Assembly: GCF_014646115.1 (NCBI RefSeq)
Contig: NZ_BMMV01000014.1
Coordinates: 102,469 to 166,468, forward strand
From: Streptomyces camponoticapitis
GTDB taxonomy: Bacteria > Actinomycetota > Actinomycetes > Streptomycetales > Streptomycetaceae
Direction: 5' to 3'
Length of the DNA: 64,000 bases
Position 1 is the first letter of the stretch, and the number at the start of each line of letters is the position of its first letter. Positions 52,690 through 61,104 of the stretch are shown piece after piece. The notes under the pieces were generated by a model that worked only from the letters and a program-made list of their open reading frames with translations, had not been told where the DNA came from and did not search any database. The position numbers were made by a program, and so were the translations under genes.

Positions 52690-54672
52690 TCAGACCTGTA
52701 CGCGGCGCTCCACGACGTCCAGGAGCTCGGCGAGCGCCTCGTCGGCGGGAATGCCGTTCTTCTGCGTGCCGTCCCGGTAGCGGAAGGACACCGCGCCGTT
52801 GGCGACGTCCTCGTCGCCGGCGATGATCATGAACGGCGTCTTGGCCTTCTGGTGGTTGCGGATCTTCTTCTGCATCCGGTCCGCCGACGCGTCCACCTCG
52901 ACGCGCAGCCCCTTGGCCTTCGCCCGCGCGGCGAACTCCTGGAGGTAGGGCACGTGCGCGTCGCCGATCGGGATGCCGACCGCCTGGACGGGGGCCAGCC
53001 AGGCCGGGAACGCGCCCGCGTAGTGCTCCAGGAGCACGGCGAAGAAACGCTCGATCGAGCCGAACAGCGCCCGGTGGATCATGACCGGCTGCTGCTTGGT
53101 GCCGTCGGACGCGGTGTACTCCAGCTCGAACCGCTTCGGCTGCTGGAAGTCGACCTGGATGGTGGACATCTGCCAGGACCGGCCGATGGCGTCCTTGGCC
53201 TGTACGGAGATCTTGGGCCCGTAGTACGCGGCGCCGCCCGGGTCAGGAACGAGCGGCAGACCCTGCTTGTCGGCGGCCTGCTGGAGCGCCGCGGTGGCCT
53301 CCTCCCACTCCGCGTCCTCGCCCATGAACTTGTCCGACTCCGGGTCGCGGGTGGACAGCTCCAGCTCGAACTCGGACAGGCCGTAGTCGCGCAGCAGCTC
53401 CAGCACGAAGGTGAGCAGGGAGTCCAGCTCCTGCGGCATCTCCTCCTTGGTGCAGTAGATGTGCGCGTCGTCCTGGGTGAAGCCGCGTGAGCGGGTGAGG
53501 CCGTGCACGACCCCGGACTTCTCGTAGCGGTAGACGGTGCCGAACTCGAACAGGCGCAGCGGCAGCTCGCGGTAGGACCGCCCGCGCGCCTTGAAGATCA
53601 GGTTGTGCATCGGGCAGTTCATGGCCTTGAGGTAGTAGTCCTGGCCGTCGAACTCCATGGGCGGGAACATGCCGTCCGCGTAGTGCGGCAGGTGCCCCGA
53701 GGTCTCGAAGAGCTTCTTCTTCGAGATGTGCGGGGTGTTGACGAACTCGTACCCGGACACCTCGTGGCGGTGGCGCGAGTACTGCTCCATCTCCTTGCGG
53801 ATCACCCCGCCCTTGGGGTGGAAGACCGCGAGACCGGAGCCCAGCTCGTCGGGGAAGGAGAACAGGTCCAGCTCGCTGCCCAGCCTGCGGTGGTCGCGAC
53901 GCTCGGCCTCGGCGAGGAAGTCGAGGTGGGCCTTGAGCTCCTCCTTCGACGGCCACGCGGTGCCGTAGATCCGCTGGAGCTGGGGGTTCTTCTCGCTGCC
54001 GCGCCAGTAGGCGGCGGCGGACCGCATGAGCTTGAAGGCCGGGATGTTACGGGTGGTGGGCAGGTGCGGGCCGCGGCACAGGTCCTTCCAGCACAGCTCG
54101 CCGGTCTTGGCGTCGAGGTTGTCGTAGATCGTCAGCTCACCGGCGCCGACCTCGGCCGACGCGCCCTCGGCGGCGTCGGCGGCCTTGCCCTTGAGCCCGA
54201 TCAGCTCGATCTTGTACGGCTCGTCGGCCAGCTCGACGCGTGCGTCCTCGTCGGTGGTGACCCGCCGGGAGAACCGCTGGCCGCGCTTCTGGATCTCCTG
54301 CATCTTCTTCTCGACGGCCTTGATGTCGTCGGGGGTGAAGGGCTCGGCGACATCGAAGTCGTAGTAGAAGCCGTCCTTGATCGGCGGCCCGATACCCAGC
54401 TTGGCCTCGGGGAACAGCTCCTGCACGGCCTGCGCCATCACGTGCGCGGTGGAGTGGCGCAGGATGTTCAGGCCGTCCTCGGAGGAGATCTCCACGGGCT
54501 CGACACTCTCGCCGTCGGCGACCTCGTAACTGAGGTCCTTCAGCTCTCCGGCCACCCGGGCGGCGATCACGGTGCGCTCGCCGGGGAAGAGGTCGGCCGC
54601 CGTAGTGCCCGTCGTCACCACGCGCTCTTCCCGCTCGGAATCGCGTTCGATGGTCACGCGGACATCTGACAC
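52690..54672 (-). CDS. thrS: Threonyl-tRNA synthetase
   Basis: 660 residues. N-terminal TGS domain (1-70), the editing domain with HSTAHVMAQA, the class II core with zinc ligand region NCPMHNLIFK, YRYEKSGVVHGLTRSRGFTQDDAHI and MIHRALFGSIERF, and the anticodon-binding domain. GTG at 54670-54672 has AGGAGAG 7 bases upstream; the longer frame would include a divergent gene. I searched the 190-base leader for a T-box AGGGTGG sequence and found none. Confidence 0.96.
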   Translation of the reverse strand: MSDVRVTIERDSEREERVVTTGTTAADLFPGERTVIAARVAGELKDLSYEVADGESVEPVEISSEDGLNILRHSTAHVMAQAVQELFPEAKLGIGPPIKDGFYYDFDVAEPFTPDDIKAVEKKMQEIQKRGQRFSRRVTTDEDARVELADEPYKIELIGLKGKAADAAEGASAEVGAGELTIYDNLDAKTGELCWKDLCRGPHLPTTRNIPAFKLMRSAAAYWRGSEKNPQLQRIYGTAWPSKEELKAHLDFLAEAERRDHRRLGSELDLFSFPDELGSGLAVFHPKGGVIRKEMEQYSRHRHEVSGYEFVNTPHISKKKLFETSGHLPHYADGMFPPMEFDGQDYYLKAMNCPMHNLIFKARGRSYRELPLRLFEFGTVYRYEKSGVVHGLTRSRGFTQDDAHIYCTKEEMPQELDSLLTFVLELLRDYGLSEFELELSTRDPESDKFMGEDAEWEEATAALQQAADKQGLPLVPDPGGAAYYGPKISVQAKDAIGRSWQMSTIQVDFQQPKRFELEYTASDGTKQQPVMIHRALFGSIERFFAVLLEHYAGAFPAWLAPVQAVGIPIGDAHVPYLQEFAARAKAKGLRVEVDASADRMQKKIRNHQKAKTPFMIIAGDEDVANGAVSFRYRDGTQKNGIPADEALAELLDVVERRVQV

Positions 54673-54865
54673 CGGTCTCTCCTGACTCACGGGGCGCGCA
54701 GGCTCGTTTCCGTACGCGTCGGGAATCGTACCGAGCCGGAGGGGCCACTCGCTAAACGGTTCAATTGTGCCGTCATCTCCGGCGTACGCCGCAAAGGGTG
54801 CGGGTATCACCGATTCGGGCAGTCGGCCGGATGCCATCTGCCAAGCGTGCGTGAGGAGTTCAGGG

Positions 54866-55591
54866 ATGACGCACTGGTACGAGGGCCCCCTGGCCGCATT
54901 CGACATCGAAACGACGGGCACCGACGCCGAGGAGGACCGGATCGTCTCGGCCGCCCTCGTCGTCCAGGACGTATCGGGCGCTCGGGCCCGGGTCACCCGC
55001 TGGCTGGTCAATCCGGGTATCCCGGTGCCGGTCGAGGCGACCGAAGTGCACGGCCTCACCGACGCGTTGGTCCAGCGTTCGGGCCGCTGGCCGGCTCCGG
55101 TGATCGAGGAGGTCGGGCGGGGCCTCGCCGAGCAGTGCATGGCGGGCCGGCCACTCGTCGTGATGAACTCGCCGTTCGGACTGACGCTGCTCGACCGAGA
55201 GATGCGGCGCCACCGCAGCTCCTCCATGGCCCGATATATGGAGAACGCCCCGTTCTGCGTGCTGGATCCGAGTGTGCTCGACCGGCATCTCGATCCCGTC
55301 CGCAAGGGCCGGCGGCGGCTGGTCGATCTCTGTTCGCTCTACGGGGTGGTGCTGGACGGCTCCCACGACGCCGCCGCCGACGCGGCGGCTGCGCTGGAAG
55401 TGGTCCGGTCGCTGGGGCGCCGGTTCGCCACCACGACACAGCAGCTCACCGCGGCCCAGCTGCACGCCCGGCAGGCGGTCTGGCACGCGGCCCAGTCACG
55501 GGGCAGGCAGGAGTGGTTCGCGCGCGGCGGCTCACGGGTGGCGGCCGACCCGGCGTGGCCGCTGCGGCCCCAAATGCCGGCTGTGGCCTGA
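54866..55591 (+). CDS. DEDDh 3'-5' exonuclease (DnaQ-like)
   Basis: 241 residues. Exo I DIETTG at 13-18, exo II in the VVMNSPFGLTLLDREM segment (Asn where an Asp is expected earlier, the D of LLDRE may serve), exo III HDAAADAAAAL with the catalytic His and Asp near 183-189. It belongs to the epsilon/RNase T-like superfamily and might proofread or trim single strands. ATG at 54866 with GAGGAG 7 bases upstream. Divergent from thrS by 193 bases. Confidence 0.85.
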   Translation: MTHWYEGPLAAFDIETTGTDAEEDRIVSAALVVQDVSGARARVTRWLVNPGIPVPVEATEVHGLTDALVQRSGRWPAPVIEEVGRGLAEQCMAGRPLVVMNSPFGLTLLDREMRRHRSSSMARYMENAPFCVLDPSVLDRHLDPVRKGRRRLVDLCSLYGVVLDGSHDAAADAAAALEVVRSLGRRFATTTQQLTAAQLHARQAVWHAAQSRGRQEWFARGGSRVAADPAWPLRPQMPAVA

Positions 55592-55631
55592 CCGCTGGGC
55601 CGCGGGTCCGGGCCGGGGCCCGACAACAGCG

Positions 55632-55660
55632 AGGCCGGTCCGTCAGCGACGGACCGGCCT
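55632..55660. terminator. Bidirectional terminator of exonuclease gene and tRNA-Val
   Basis: aggccggtccgt (55632-55643) pairs perfectly with acggaccggcct (55649-55660), loop cagcg, followed on the plus strand by ttt. It lies 40 bases after the exonuclease stop and 8 bases after the tRNA 3' end on the minus strand. Confidence 0.8.
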
Positions 55661-55667
55661 TTCCCGG

Positions 55668-55739
55668 TGGGCGATACTGGGTTCGAACCAGTGACCTCTT
55701 CGGTGTGAACGAAGCGCTCTCCCACTGAGCTAATCGCCC
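55668..55739 (-). tRNA. tRNA-Val (anticodon CAC)
   Basis: 72 bases: acceptor GGGCGAU/AUCGCCC, D arm AGCUCAGUGGGAGAGC, anticodon stem CUUCG/CGAAG with loop UUCACAC (anticodon CAC, reading GUG), and T arm CUGGGUUCGAACCCAG by the canonical GGUUCGAAC. Discriminator A; CCA is not encoded. Identical to the copy at 58874-58945. Confidence 0.96.
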
Positions 55740-55778
55740 GGGAACGGACTGAACCATACAGGTCTCGGCGGGTTTCGT

Positions 55779-56234
55779 TCAAACGGTATGGCCGCCCGCG
55801 AGGACCTTCCGCAGCCCCCGCCGCCCGGCCCGCATCATCAACGCGTGGTTGGCCAGGAAGAAGGGCCGCCCGGGCACGGCGAAGCGGCGCAGCAGCGGTT
55901 TGTTGACGACGACCTCCTGCTCGTACAGGGCGCGGGTGCCGCCGCCCCGGGCACTCAGGGTCCAGCGTGCCCACCCTTCGAGATCACCCGTCATGGCGAT
56001 CTCCAGGACGCGGGCCCGCGGGTCGCTCCTGCTCGCGCGGGCGTGGACGAAGAGGTCGTACGGAATCACCGACCGGAACCGGGCCGTCCCGCCGCGCTCG
56101 TCGACCGGCGTCACCTCCCGGACCTGCGGCCACCAGTCGGGGTACTCACCGGCCCGTTCCAGCACGCCGAACACGGTGTCCGGGGCGGCGTCGAGATCCC
56201 AGACGCTGCGGAAGCGGTAGTGATGCCAGTCCAT
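55779..56234 (-). CDS. SRPBCC (polyketide cyclase/START-like) protein
   Basis: 151 residues. YRFRSVWDLDAAPDTVFGVLERAGEYPDWWPQVREV is the typical opening of the SRPBCC fold; PGRPFFLANHALMMRAGRRGLRKVL is the closing helix. Such domains bind hydrophobic ligands; the ligand is unknown. ATG at 56232-56234 is chosen as the conserved MDWHHYRFRS start. It is divergent from the 822-residue membrane protein, with the palindrome 56259-56282 between them. Confidence 0.85.
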   Translation of the reverse strand: MDWHHYRFRSVWDLDAAPDTVFGVLERAGEYPDWWPQVREVTPVDERGGTARFRSVIPYDLFVHARASRSDPRARVLEIAMTGDLEGWARWTLSARGGGTRALYEQEVVVNKPLLRRFAVPGRPFFLANHALMMRAGRRGLRKVLAGGHTV

Positions 56235-56258
56235 GGGCCAAGTGTGCGCCCCCCGCCC

Positions 56259-56282
56259 GTACTCAGACCCGTATCTGAGTAC
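56259..56282. promoter_or_regulatory. Perfect palindrome between divergent genes, probable operator
   Basis: GTACTCAGA (56259-56267) and TCTGAGTAC (56274-56282) are exact inverted repeats around CCCGTA. The arms lie between the starts at 56234 (minus) and 56327 (plus), 25 and 44 bases from each. No regulator gene is adjacent, so a TetR/MarR/GntR-like factor acting in trans is inferred. Confidence 0.65.
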
Positions 56283-56326
56283 GAGAGCCGATGGCCCGTG
56301 CTGTGGCGCGGACCACACTCCACTCC

Positions 56327-58795
56327 ATGGAGAACGTTCCGCGACCGGCCGAGGAGCTCGCGGTCCTCGATCACGAGCTCGCCCGAATCGAGGCGCGCAG
56401 AGCGCAGTTGCTCGCCCGCAGGTCCTATCTGCTGACGCTGCTGACACCGGTGGCACCACCGGTGCCGCCGGTCCCCCGGGCGCGGCGCGCCGCCCGGGCG
56501 GCCGAGACGTCCCCGCCGAGCGTGCAGAACGCCCTGCTCGCGCTGGGCGGCGTACTGCTGACCATCGCGGCCATCGCCTTCACCGTGGTCAGCTGGGGCT
56601 CCCTGGGTATCGGCGGCCGGTCCGTCGTGCTGGGCACCGTCACCGTCGCCGCACTCGCCGCCCCGGTCCTCCTGCTGCGCCGCTCCCTGGCCTCGACCGC
56701 CGAGGCCGTGGGCGCGCTGGCCCTGGTCCTGACCGTCCTCGACGCCTACGCGCTGTACCGGGCCGCGCTGCCCGACACGGATCCGCTCGGCTACACGGCC
56801 ACCGTGTGCGCCGTACTGGCCGCGCTCTGGGCGGGATACGGACTGCGGGCCGGCGGGCTGCGCACGCCGCTGCCCGCCGCGGTCCTCACCGCCCAACTCC
56901 CCCTGCCGCTCTGGGCGCTGGCAGCCGGCGCGAGCGAACTCACCCTCGCGTGGGCGCTGCTGGCGACCGCCGCCGCCGACACGGCGTTCGTGCTGTGGAC
57001 CAAGCCCGCGCCCGCAAGGTCGATCGCGGGTGTCACCGCCTGGGTGAGTGGTGGCTGGGCCCTGCTGATCGCGGTCGGTCTCTCGCTGATCGCCGACGCC
57101 CCGCTCGACGCCGCCCGGCCCGGCGTGCCGCTGCTCGCCGGTGCCGGCCTGGGTCTCTTCGTGGCCGTGCGCGTTCCCGGCGTCTCGTTCGCCTGCGGGC
57201 TGGTGGCCGGTCTGGCCGCGACCACCGCGATCGCCGGTGTGCCGCGTCCCTCCGTACCTCTCGGCTGGGCCGTCGTCGGGTATCTGCTGTGCGGCGCGGC
57301 CCTGTTGACGGCTGTACGGGCGCCACTGCCCCACGCGGCGGTACGCGGGCTGGGCGCGGCCGCCGGAGCGGTCGTGGCCGGGGCCGTTCTGTGGACGCTG
57401 CCCCCGGTGGCCGTGACGGTCCTGGGCCCTGTCTCCCGGGTCGAGCACATCTGGTCGGGCGCACCCGGCAGCGCGCGGGAGGCGCTCGGAACGGATCCGG
57501 GGTGGTCGGCGACGGCCACGGCGCCGCTGGTGCTGCTGATCGCCGCGGGGCTCCTCGCCGCCGCGTGCCGCCACCTGGCAGCCTCCGCGCGACCGGCCGC
57601 GCTCTGCGGTGCGACGGCGCTCGGCTGGGCCGCGGCGCTGGTGCTTCCCGGGGCGCTGGACCTCGGGTATCCGGCGGCCGTGGCGACTCATCTCGCCCTG
57701 ACGGCGGGCGCGTTGGCGCTCGCGGTGTACCCGCGCCGGTCCGCCTACGGGGCCTGGTCGCCGGTCCCGACGACCGCCATGGTCTGCGGGCTCGTCGGCG
57801 CGGCAGCCGTCTCGCTGCTGGCCCTGGCCACGGAGACGACCACGCTGATCACCCTCGGGGTGCTGCTCATCCTGCTCTGCGGCGGCGCGGTGGCCCTCGG
57901 CCCCGCCGTGGCCGAAGCCGCAACCGAAACGAACACCGGCACCGGCACCGGCTCCACCCGCGCCGGCTTCCTGGCGCGGCCCTTCCAGGCTCTGCTCGCC
58001 TGCGCCGCCGTCGTGACGGCCGCCGCCCTGCTCTGCGCGCTCTGCGCGTCCGCCGGGCTGCCCCGCGAGCACACCGCCCTGGCCGTCCTCGCCGTCCCCG
58101 CCGTCGTCGCCCTGCTCGGCGCGCGCCCGCGAGGCCGTCCCGTGGCTCTGCCGATGGAGCTGACGGCGGCCGGAGCCGGTCCCCTCGCCGTCATCCTCGC
58201 CGCCGGGCACCCGGAGAGCGTCGCCCTGGTGCTCGCCCTCTGCGGAGTCGTCGCGGCGGGCACCGCGCTGCGCCCGGACCGCCGCCCGGCGGCCGGGTAT
58301 CTCGCGGCGGCGCTGTTCGTCCTGGCCACCTGGGTGCGGCTGTACGCCTCCGACGTGGCGACCCCGGAGGCTTACACCCTGCCGGTGACCGTCCCCGCGC
58401 TCGTGGTGGGTTTCCTCCGGCGTCGCGGCGACCCCGAGGCGTCGTCCTGGACGGCGTACGGCCCCGGCCTGGCCGCGACGCTCCTGCCGAGCCTCGCCGC
58501 CGCCTGGGGCGACACACACTGGCTCCGGCCGCTGGCGCTGGGACTCGCCGCACTGGCCGTCACGCTCGTCGGCGCCCGGCTGAGGCTCCAGGCGCTGCTG
58601 GTCCTCGGCGGCGCCGTGCTCGCCCTGGACACACTGCACGAGCTGGCGCCGTACGTCGTCCAGGCCGTCGGAGCCCTGCCCCGCTGGCTGCCGCCCGCCC
58701 TCGCCGGACTGCTGCTCCTGGCGCTGGGCGCGACCTACGAACGGCGCCTGCACGACGCCAGACGGCTCCGGGAGTCGCTGGGCCGGATGCGCTGA
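56327..58795 (+). CDS. Polytopic membrane protein of unknown function
   Basis: 822 residues. Residues 1-45 form a coiled coil (ELAVLDHELARIEARRAQLL), then a Pro-rich linker, then some twenty or more Ala/Leu/Val-rich membrane helices to the end (for example NALLALGGVLLTIAAIAFTV at about 64). It is similar in layout to the DUF2339/DUF2157 membrane families, but I cannot name it. ATG at 56327 is chosen over an earlier one because it starts the coiled coil. It has the palindrome at 56259 upstream and the hairpin at 58830 downstream, and is bracketed by two tRNA-Val genes. Confidence 0.78.
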   Translation: MENVPRPAEELAVLDHELARIEARRAQLLARRSYLLTLLTPVAPPVPPVPRARRAARAAETSPPSVQNALLALGGVLLTIAAIAFTVVSWGSLGIGGRSVVLGTVTVAALAAPVLLLRRSLASTAEAVGALALVLTVLDAYALYRAALPDTDPLGYTATVCAVLAALWAGYGLRAGGLRTPLPAAVLTAQLPLPLWALAAGASELTLAWALLATAAADTAFVLWTKPAPARSIAGVTAWVSGGWALLIAVGLSLIADAPLDAARPGVPLLAGAGLGLFVAVRVPGVSFACGLVAGLAATTAIAGVPRPSVPLGWAVVGYLLCGAALLTAVRAPLPHAAVRGLGAAAGAVVAGAVLWTLPPVAVTVLGPVSRVEHIWSGAPGSAREALGTDPGWSATATAPLVLLIAAGLLAAACRHLAASARPAALCGATALGWAAALVLPGALDLGYPAAVATHLALTAGALALAVYPRRSAYGAWSPVPTTAMVCGLVGAAAVSLLALATETTTLITLGVLLILLCGGAVALGPAVAEAATETNTGTGTGSTRAGFLARPFQALLACAAVVTAAALLCALCASAGLPREHTALAVLAVPAVVALLGARPRGRPVALPMELTAAGAGPLAVILAAGHPESVALVLALCGVVAAGTALRPDRRPAAGYLAAALFVLATWVRLYASDVATPEAYTLPVTVPALVVGFLRRRGDPEASSWTAYGPGLAATLLPSLAAAWGDTHWLRPLALGLAALAVTLVGARLRLQALLVLGGAVLALDTLHELAPYVVQAVGALPRWLPPALAGLLLLALGATYERRLHDARRLRESLGRMR

Positions 58796-58829
58796 CGGGC
58801 CGGCGGTCGGGAATCACCTGCGGAAACAG

Positions 58830-58865
58830 CGATGCCCCGGAGACGGTGAAGTCTCCGGGGCATCG
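58830..58865. terminator. Terminator of membrane protein gene and second tRNA-Val
   Basis: cgatgccccggagac (58830-58844) and gtctccggggcatcg (58851-58865) form a 15-bp stem with a ggtgaa loop, 35 bases after the membrane protein stop and 9 bases after the tRNA 3' end. Confidence 0.8.
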
Positions 58866-58873
58866 ATTCCGGG

Positions 58874-58945
58874 TGGGCGATACTGGGTTCGAACCAGTGA
58901 CCTCTTCGGTGTGAACGAAGCGCTCTCCCACTGAGCTAATCGCCC
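58874..58945 (-). tRNA. tRNA-Val (anticodon CAC), second copy
   Basis: Base-for-base the same 72 bases as the gene at 55668-55739, same strand, 3.2 kb away. Anticodon CAC in the loop UUCACAC. CCA not encoded. Confidence 0.96.
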
Positions 58946-59000
58946 GGACGCAGGGCAAACATTACCCCATGTCAGTGGCTCCGCCGGACCGCTTCCACGG

Positions 59001-59459
59001 TCACTGGTCGATCTTCCAGGGCATGACGAATCCGAACTTCCACAGGTATATGCCGGCCAGTACGGCCATGATCGCCAGACCGACGCTCGTCAGGATGACG
59101 TTGCGTCTGCGTACCTTCGGATCGAGTGCTTTCTGCGCCGCTTCGGTGACCTTGCGTCGCGTCCACCGGAGCACCAGTTGTGCCCAGACGAATTCGGTCG
59201 CCCAGATCGCCATACCGCCGAAGATGATGAGCCAGCCGGGACCGGGCAGGGGCAGCAGCACCACGCCCACGCCGACCACCGCGAGCCCGACGACGAATAC
59301 GCCGACCTGCCAGCTCATATGGAGCGTCTTCGAACTCTTGATAAAGCCGGGAGCGCGTGAGCCGAGCTCTCGCACCGGCGGCTCCTCAGTCAATTCCCCC
59401 GTGGATTTCACTGTCGTCGGTATGACGACATCCCCCCGCTCGTCACTCTCCGCATGCAT
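59001..59459 (-). CDS. PGPGW-motif membrane protein (TIGR02611-like)
   Basis: 152 residues. Two membrane helices flank the motif LPLPGPGW (about 77-84), after WQVGVFVVGLAVVGVGVVLL; another hydrophobic segment ends the protein (VGLAIMAVLAGIYLW). The N-terminal 48 residues are polar and acidic. Function unknown. ATG at 59457-59459; the Shine-Dalgarno is weak. Divergent from ssgB. Confidence 0.85.
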   Translation of the reverse strand: MHAESDERGDVVIPTTVKSTGELTEEPPVRELGSRAPGFIKSSKTLHMSWQVGVFVVGLAVVGVGVVLLPLPGPGWLIIFGGMAIWATEFVWAQLVLRWTRRKVTEAAQKALDPKVRRRNVILTSVGLAIMAVLAGIYLWKFGFVMPWKIDQ

Positions 59460-59564
59460 GACTACCAACCTACCGGACGCCGAGTCGTCACCGGAATGGC
59501 GGCATAAGTCGAAGTTACACACCGCTGTACGAGCTACCTGAAGGATCACAAAACAGACAGAGGG

Positions 59565-59588
59565 GTTTACAACGGCACCGTAGGTGGC
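59565..59588 (+). promoter_or_regulatory. Candidate stress-sigma promoter of ssgB
   Basis: GTTTAC (59565-59570), 12 bases, then GGTGGC (59583-59588) is a partial match to the GTTT/GGGTA pattern of SigB-like factors. In S. coelicolor ssgB is reported to be transcribed by SigH. The -10 match is weak, so this is only a candidate. Confidence 0.35.
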
Positions 59589-59649
59589 ATGTCGATTTCG
59601 CCGACGTGCGAATCCCCGAGCGCACACTGAGCGAAAGGCCCTGGCGCTT

Positions 59650-60063
59650 ATGAACACCACGGTCAGCTGCGAGCTGCACCTGCGCCTCGTTGTATCGAGC
59701 GAGTCCTCACTGCCTGTACCCGCGGGCCTGCGGTATGACACGGCCGATCCTTATGCCGTGCACGCCACCTTCCACACCGGAGCCGAGGAGACGGTCGAGT
59801 GGGTGTTCGCCCGCGACCTTCTGGCCGAGGGGCTGCACAGGCCCACCGGCACAGGCGATGTCCGAGTCTGGCCCTCACGCAGCCAGGGCCAGGGCGTCGT
59901 CTGCATCGCACTCAGCTCCCCCGAAGGAGAGGCCCTGCTGGAGGCACCGGCGCGAGCCCTGGAATCCTTCCTCAAGCGAACCGACGCGGCGGTGCCACCG
60001 GGCACCGAGCATCGCCACTTCGACCTCGACACAGAGTTGTCTCACATCCTGGCCGAGAGCTGA
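59650..60063 (+). CDS. ssgB: Sporulation cell-division protein SsgB
   Basis: 137 residues. SsgB recruits FtsZ to the future septa of sporulating aerial hyphae. The opening MNTTVSCELHLRLVVSSESS, the middle DPYAVHATFHTGAEETVEWVF and the end DLDTELSHILAES match SsgB as I remember it essentially without change, in line with its near-invariance in Streptomyces. ATG at 59650; a weak purine-rich GAAAGG lies about 15 bases upstream. A hairpin at 60139 closes the gene. Confidence 0.97.
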   Translation: MNTTVSCELHLRLVVSSESSLPVPAGLRYDTADPYAVHATFHTGAEETVEWVFARDLLAEGLHRPTGTGDVRVWPSRSQGQGVVCIALSSPEGEALLEAPARALESFLKRTDAAVPPGTEHRHFDLDTELSHILAES

Positions 60064-60138
60064 GCCAGGCCGACAGCTGCTCGGCGCCGTCCGACTCGGG
60101 GAGACGGCGCCGTGCGGACAACCTCATACGGGCGGGCA

Positions 60139-60180
60139 CCGACGCCGTCGCCGCGGAACCCACCGCGGCGACGGCGTCGG
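60139..60180 (+). terminator. ssgB terminator
   Basis: ccgacgccgtcgccgcgg (60139-60156) and its complement (60163-60180) make an 18-bp stem with a 6-base loop, 76 bases after the stop. Confidence 0.75.
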
Positions 60181-60262
60181 CGCGCTCCGCCGCTTTCCGG
60201 ACACCCCCTAGGATCTGCGGGACCCGGCGGGCACCGGCCCGCAGCAGGCCAGGGAGCGAATC

Positions 60263-60820
60263 GTGCAGGTCCCCCACGACACCCGCAATGCCCTTGAGAC
60301 CGTCGTCAGTCTCGTGAACACCGTCCCCGAGGCCGACGGCACGGACGGGCTCGCCGACGTCGAGGCCCTGTACGGCTTCGCACAGGCCCATCGGATGAGC
60401 GGGGTCGGTGACCTCGGGCCCCGCGATCTGCGGGCCGTGCGGGACGTGCGTACGCGCTTCGCCGAGGTCTTCGCCGCGGCCGGTCCCCGCGAGGCGTCCC
60501 AGCTGCTGAACGAGCTGGTGGCCGCCGCCGGGACGACCCCGCAGCTGACCGATCACGACGGCTACGACTGGCACGTGCACTACTTCGCGCCGGACGCGTC
60601 GATGGCCGACCATCTGGCCGCCGACTGCGGCATGGCGCTCGCTTTCATCGTGGTGGCGGGCGAACAGGAACGGCTGCGGCGCTGCGAGGCGCCGGACTGC
60701 GGGCACGCCTTCGTCGATCTCTCGCGCAACCGCTCCCGCCGTTACTGCGACAGCCGCACCTGCGGCAACAGACTGCATGTGGCCGCCTACCGCGCGCGCC
60801 GCAGAGAAGCGGCCGGCTGA
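60263..60820 (+). CDS. CGNR zinc-finger regulator (ABATE domain)
   Basis: 185 residues. The N-terminal ABATE stress-induced domain (about 8-135: TRNALETVVSLVNTVPEADG) precedes a CGNR zinc finger at 140-185, CEAPDCGHAFVDLSRNRSRR then YCDSRTCGNRLHVAAYRARRR. Such proteins are putative transcription regulators. GTG at 60263 with AGGGAG 8 bases upstream. Confidence 0.9.
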   Translation: MQVPHDTRNALETVVSLVNTVPEADGTDGLADVEALYGFAQAHRMSGVGDLGPRDLRAVRDVRTRFAEVFAAAGPREASQLLNELVAAAGTTPQLTDHDGYDWHVHYFAPDASMADHLAADCGMALAFIVVAGEQERLRRCEAPDCGHAFVDLSRNRSRRYCDSRTCGNRLHVAAYRARRREAAG

Positions 60821-60823
60821 GCG

Positions 60824-60976
60824 TCACAGCAGGAACAGATCGTGGATCGCCGCCATCAGCAGGAGGGTGCCGATCACCGTCAGAAAGATCATCAACGGCG
60901 GCTGGGAGAGCGCGAAGAGACAACCGCGCGGCTCTTCGGTGGGTGCGGGGGTTCGGCCCCGTGAGGTATCGAGCAT
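60824..60976 (-). CDS. Small 50-residue membrane peptide
   Basis: Translation begins MLDTSRGRTPAPTEEPRG. The second half is one hydrophobic helix (about 26-50) with PPLMIFLTVIGTLLLMAAIH. The length is only 50 codons. I think the same small protein occurs near ssgB in other Streptomyces, so it is likely real. ATG at 60974-60976; Shine-Dalgarno not obvious. It is convergent with the CGNR gene, 3 bases apart. Confidence 0.65.
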   Translation of the reverse strand: MLDTSRGRTPAPTEEPRGCLFALSQPPLMIFLTVIGTLLLMAAIHDLFLL

Positions 60977-61104
60977 CGCGGGGTGATCATGACGCAGGCG
61001 AAGGGCAGCCGAACAACCAACACGCGTCCGGGTGAGGCGAGTTCGTCAGATTCCCGGGAAACGTCCAACCCCTGAGACGGTCGGGCCGCCGGGAGGGCTT
61101 CCGG

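Noticed and set aside
54673..54865. T-box riboswitch upstream of thrS
   Set aside because: No AGGGTGG(N)ACC T-box sequence or specifier stem could be found; the same holds for alaS and hisS.
56111..58753. An 880-codon minus-strand frame opposite the membrane protein
   Set aside because: Shadow frame of Gly/Gln/Arg composition with no motif; the plus strand shows regular hydrophobic helices.
55668..58945. An integrated mobile island at the tRNA-Val genes
   Set aside because: No integrase, excisionase or transposase, and no composition change in the two genes between; only the duplicated tRNA suggests it, so it is kept as a finding but not called as an element.
60977..61104. A gene between the small membrane peptide and the Ala/Pro-rich membrane protein
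   Set aside because: No frame with a plausible start, ribosome site and protein-like composition.
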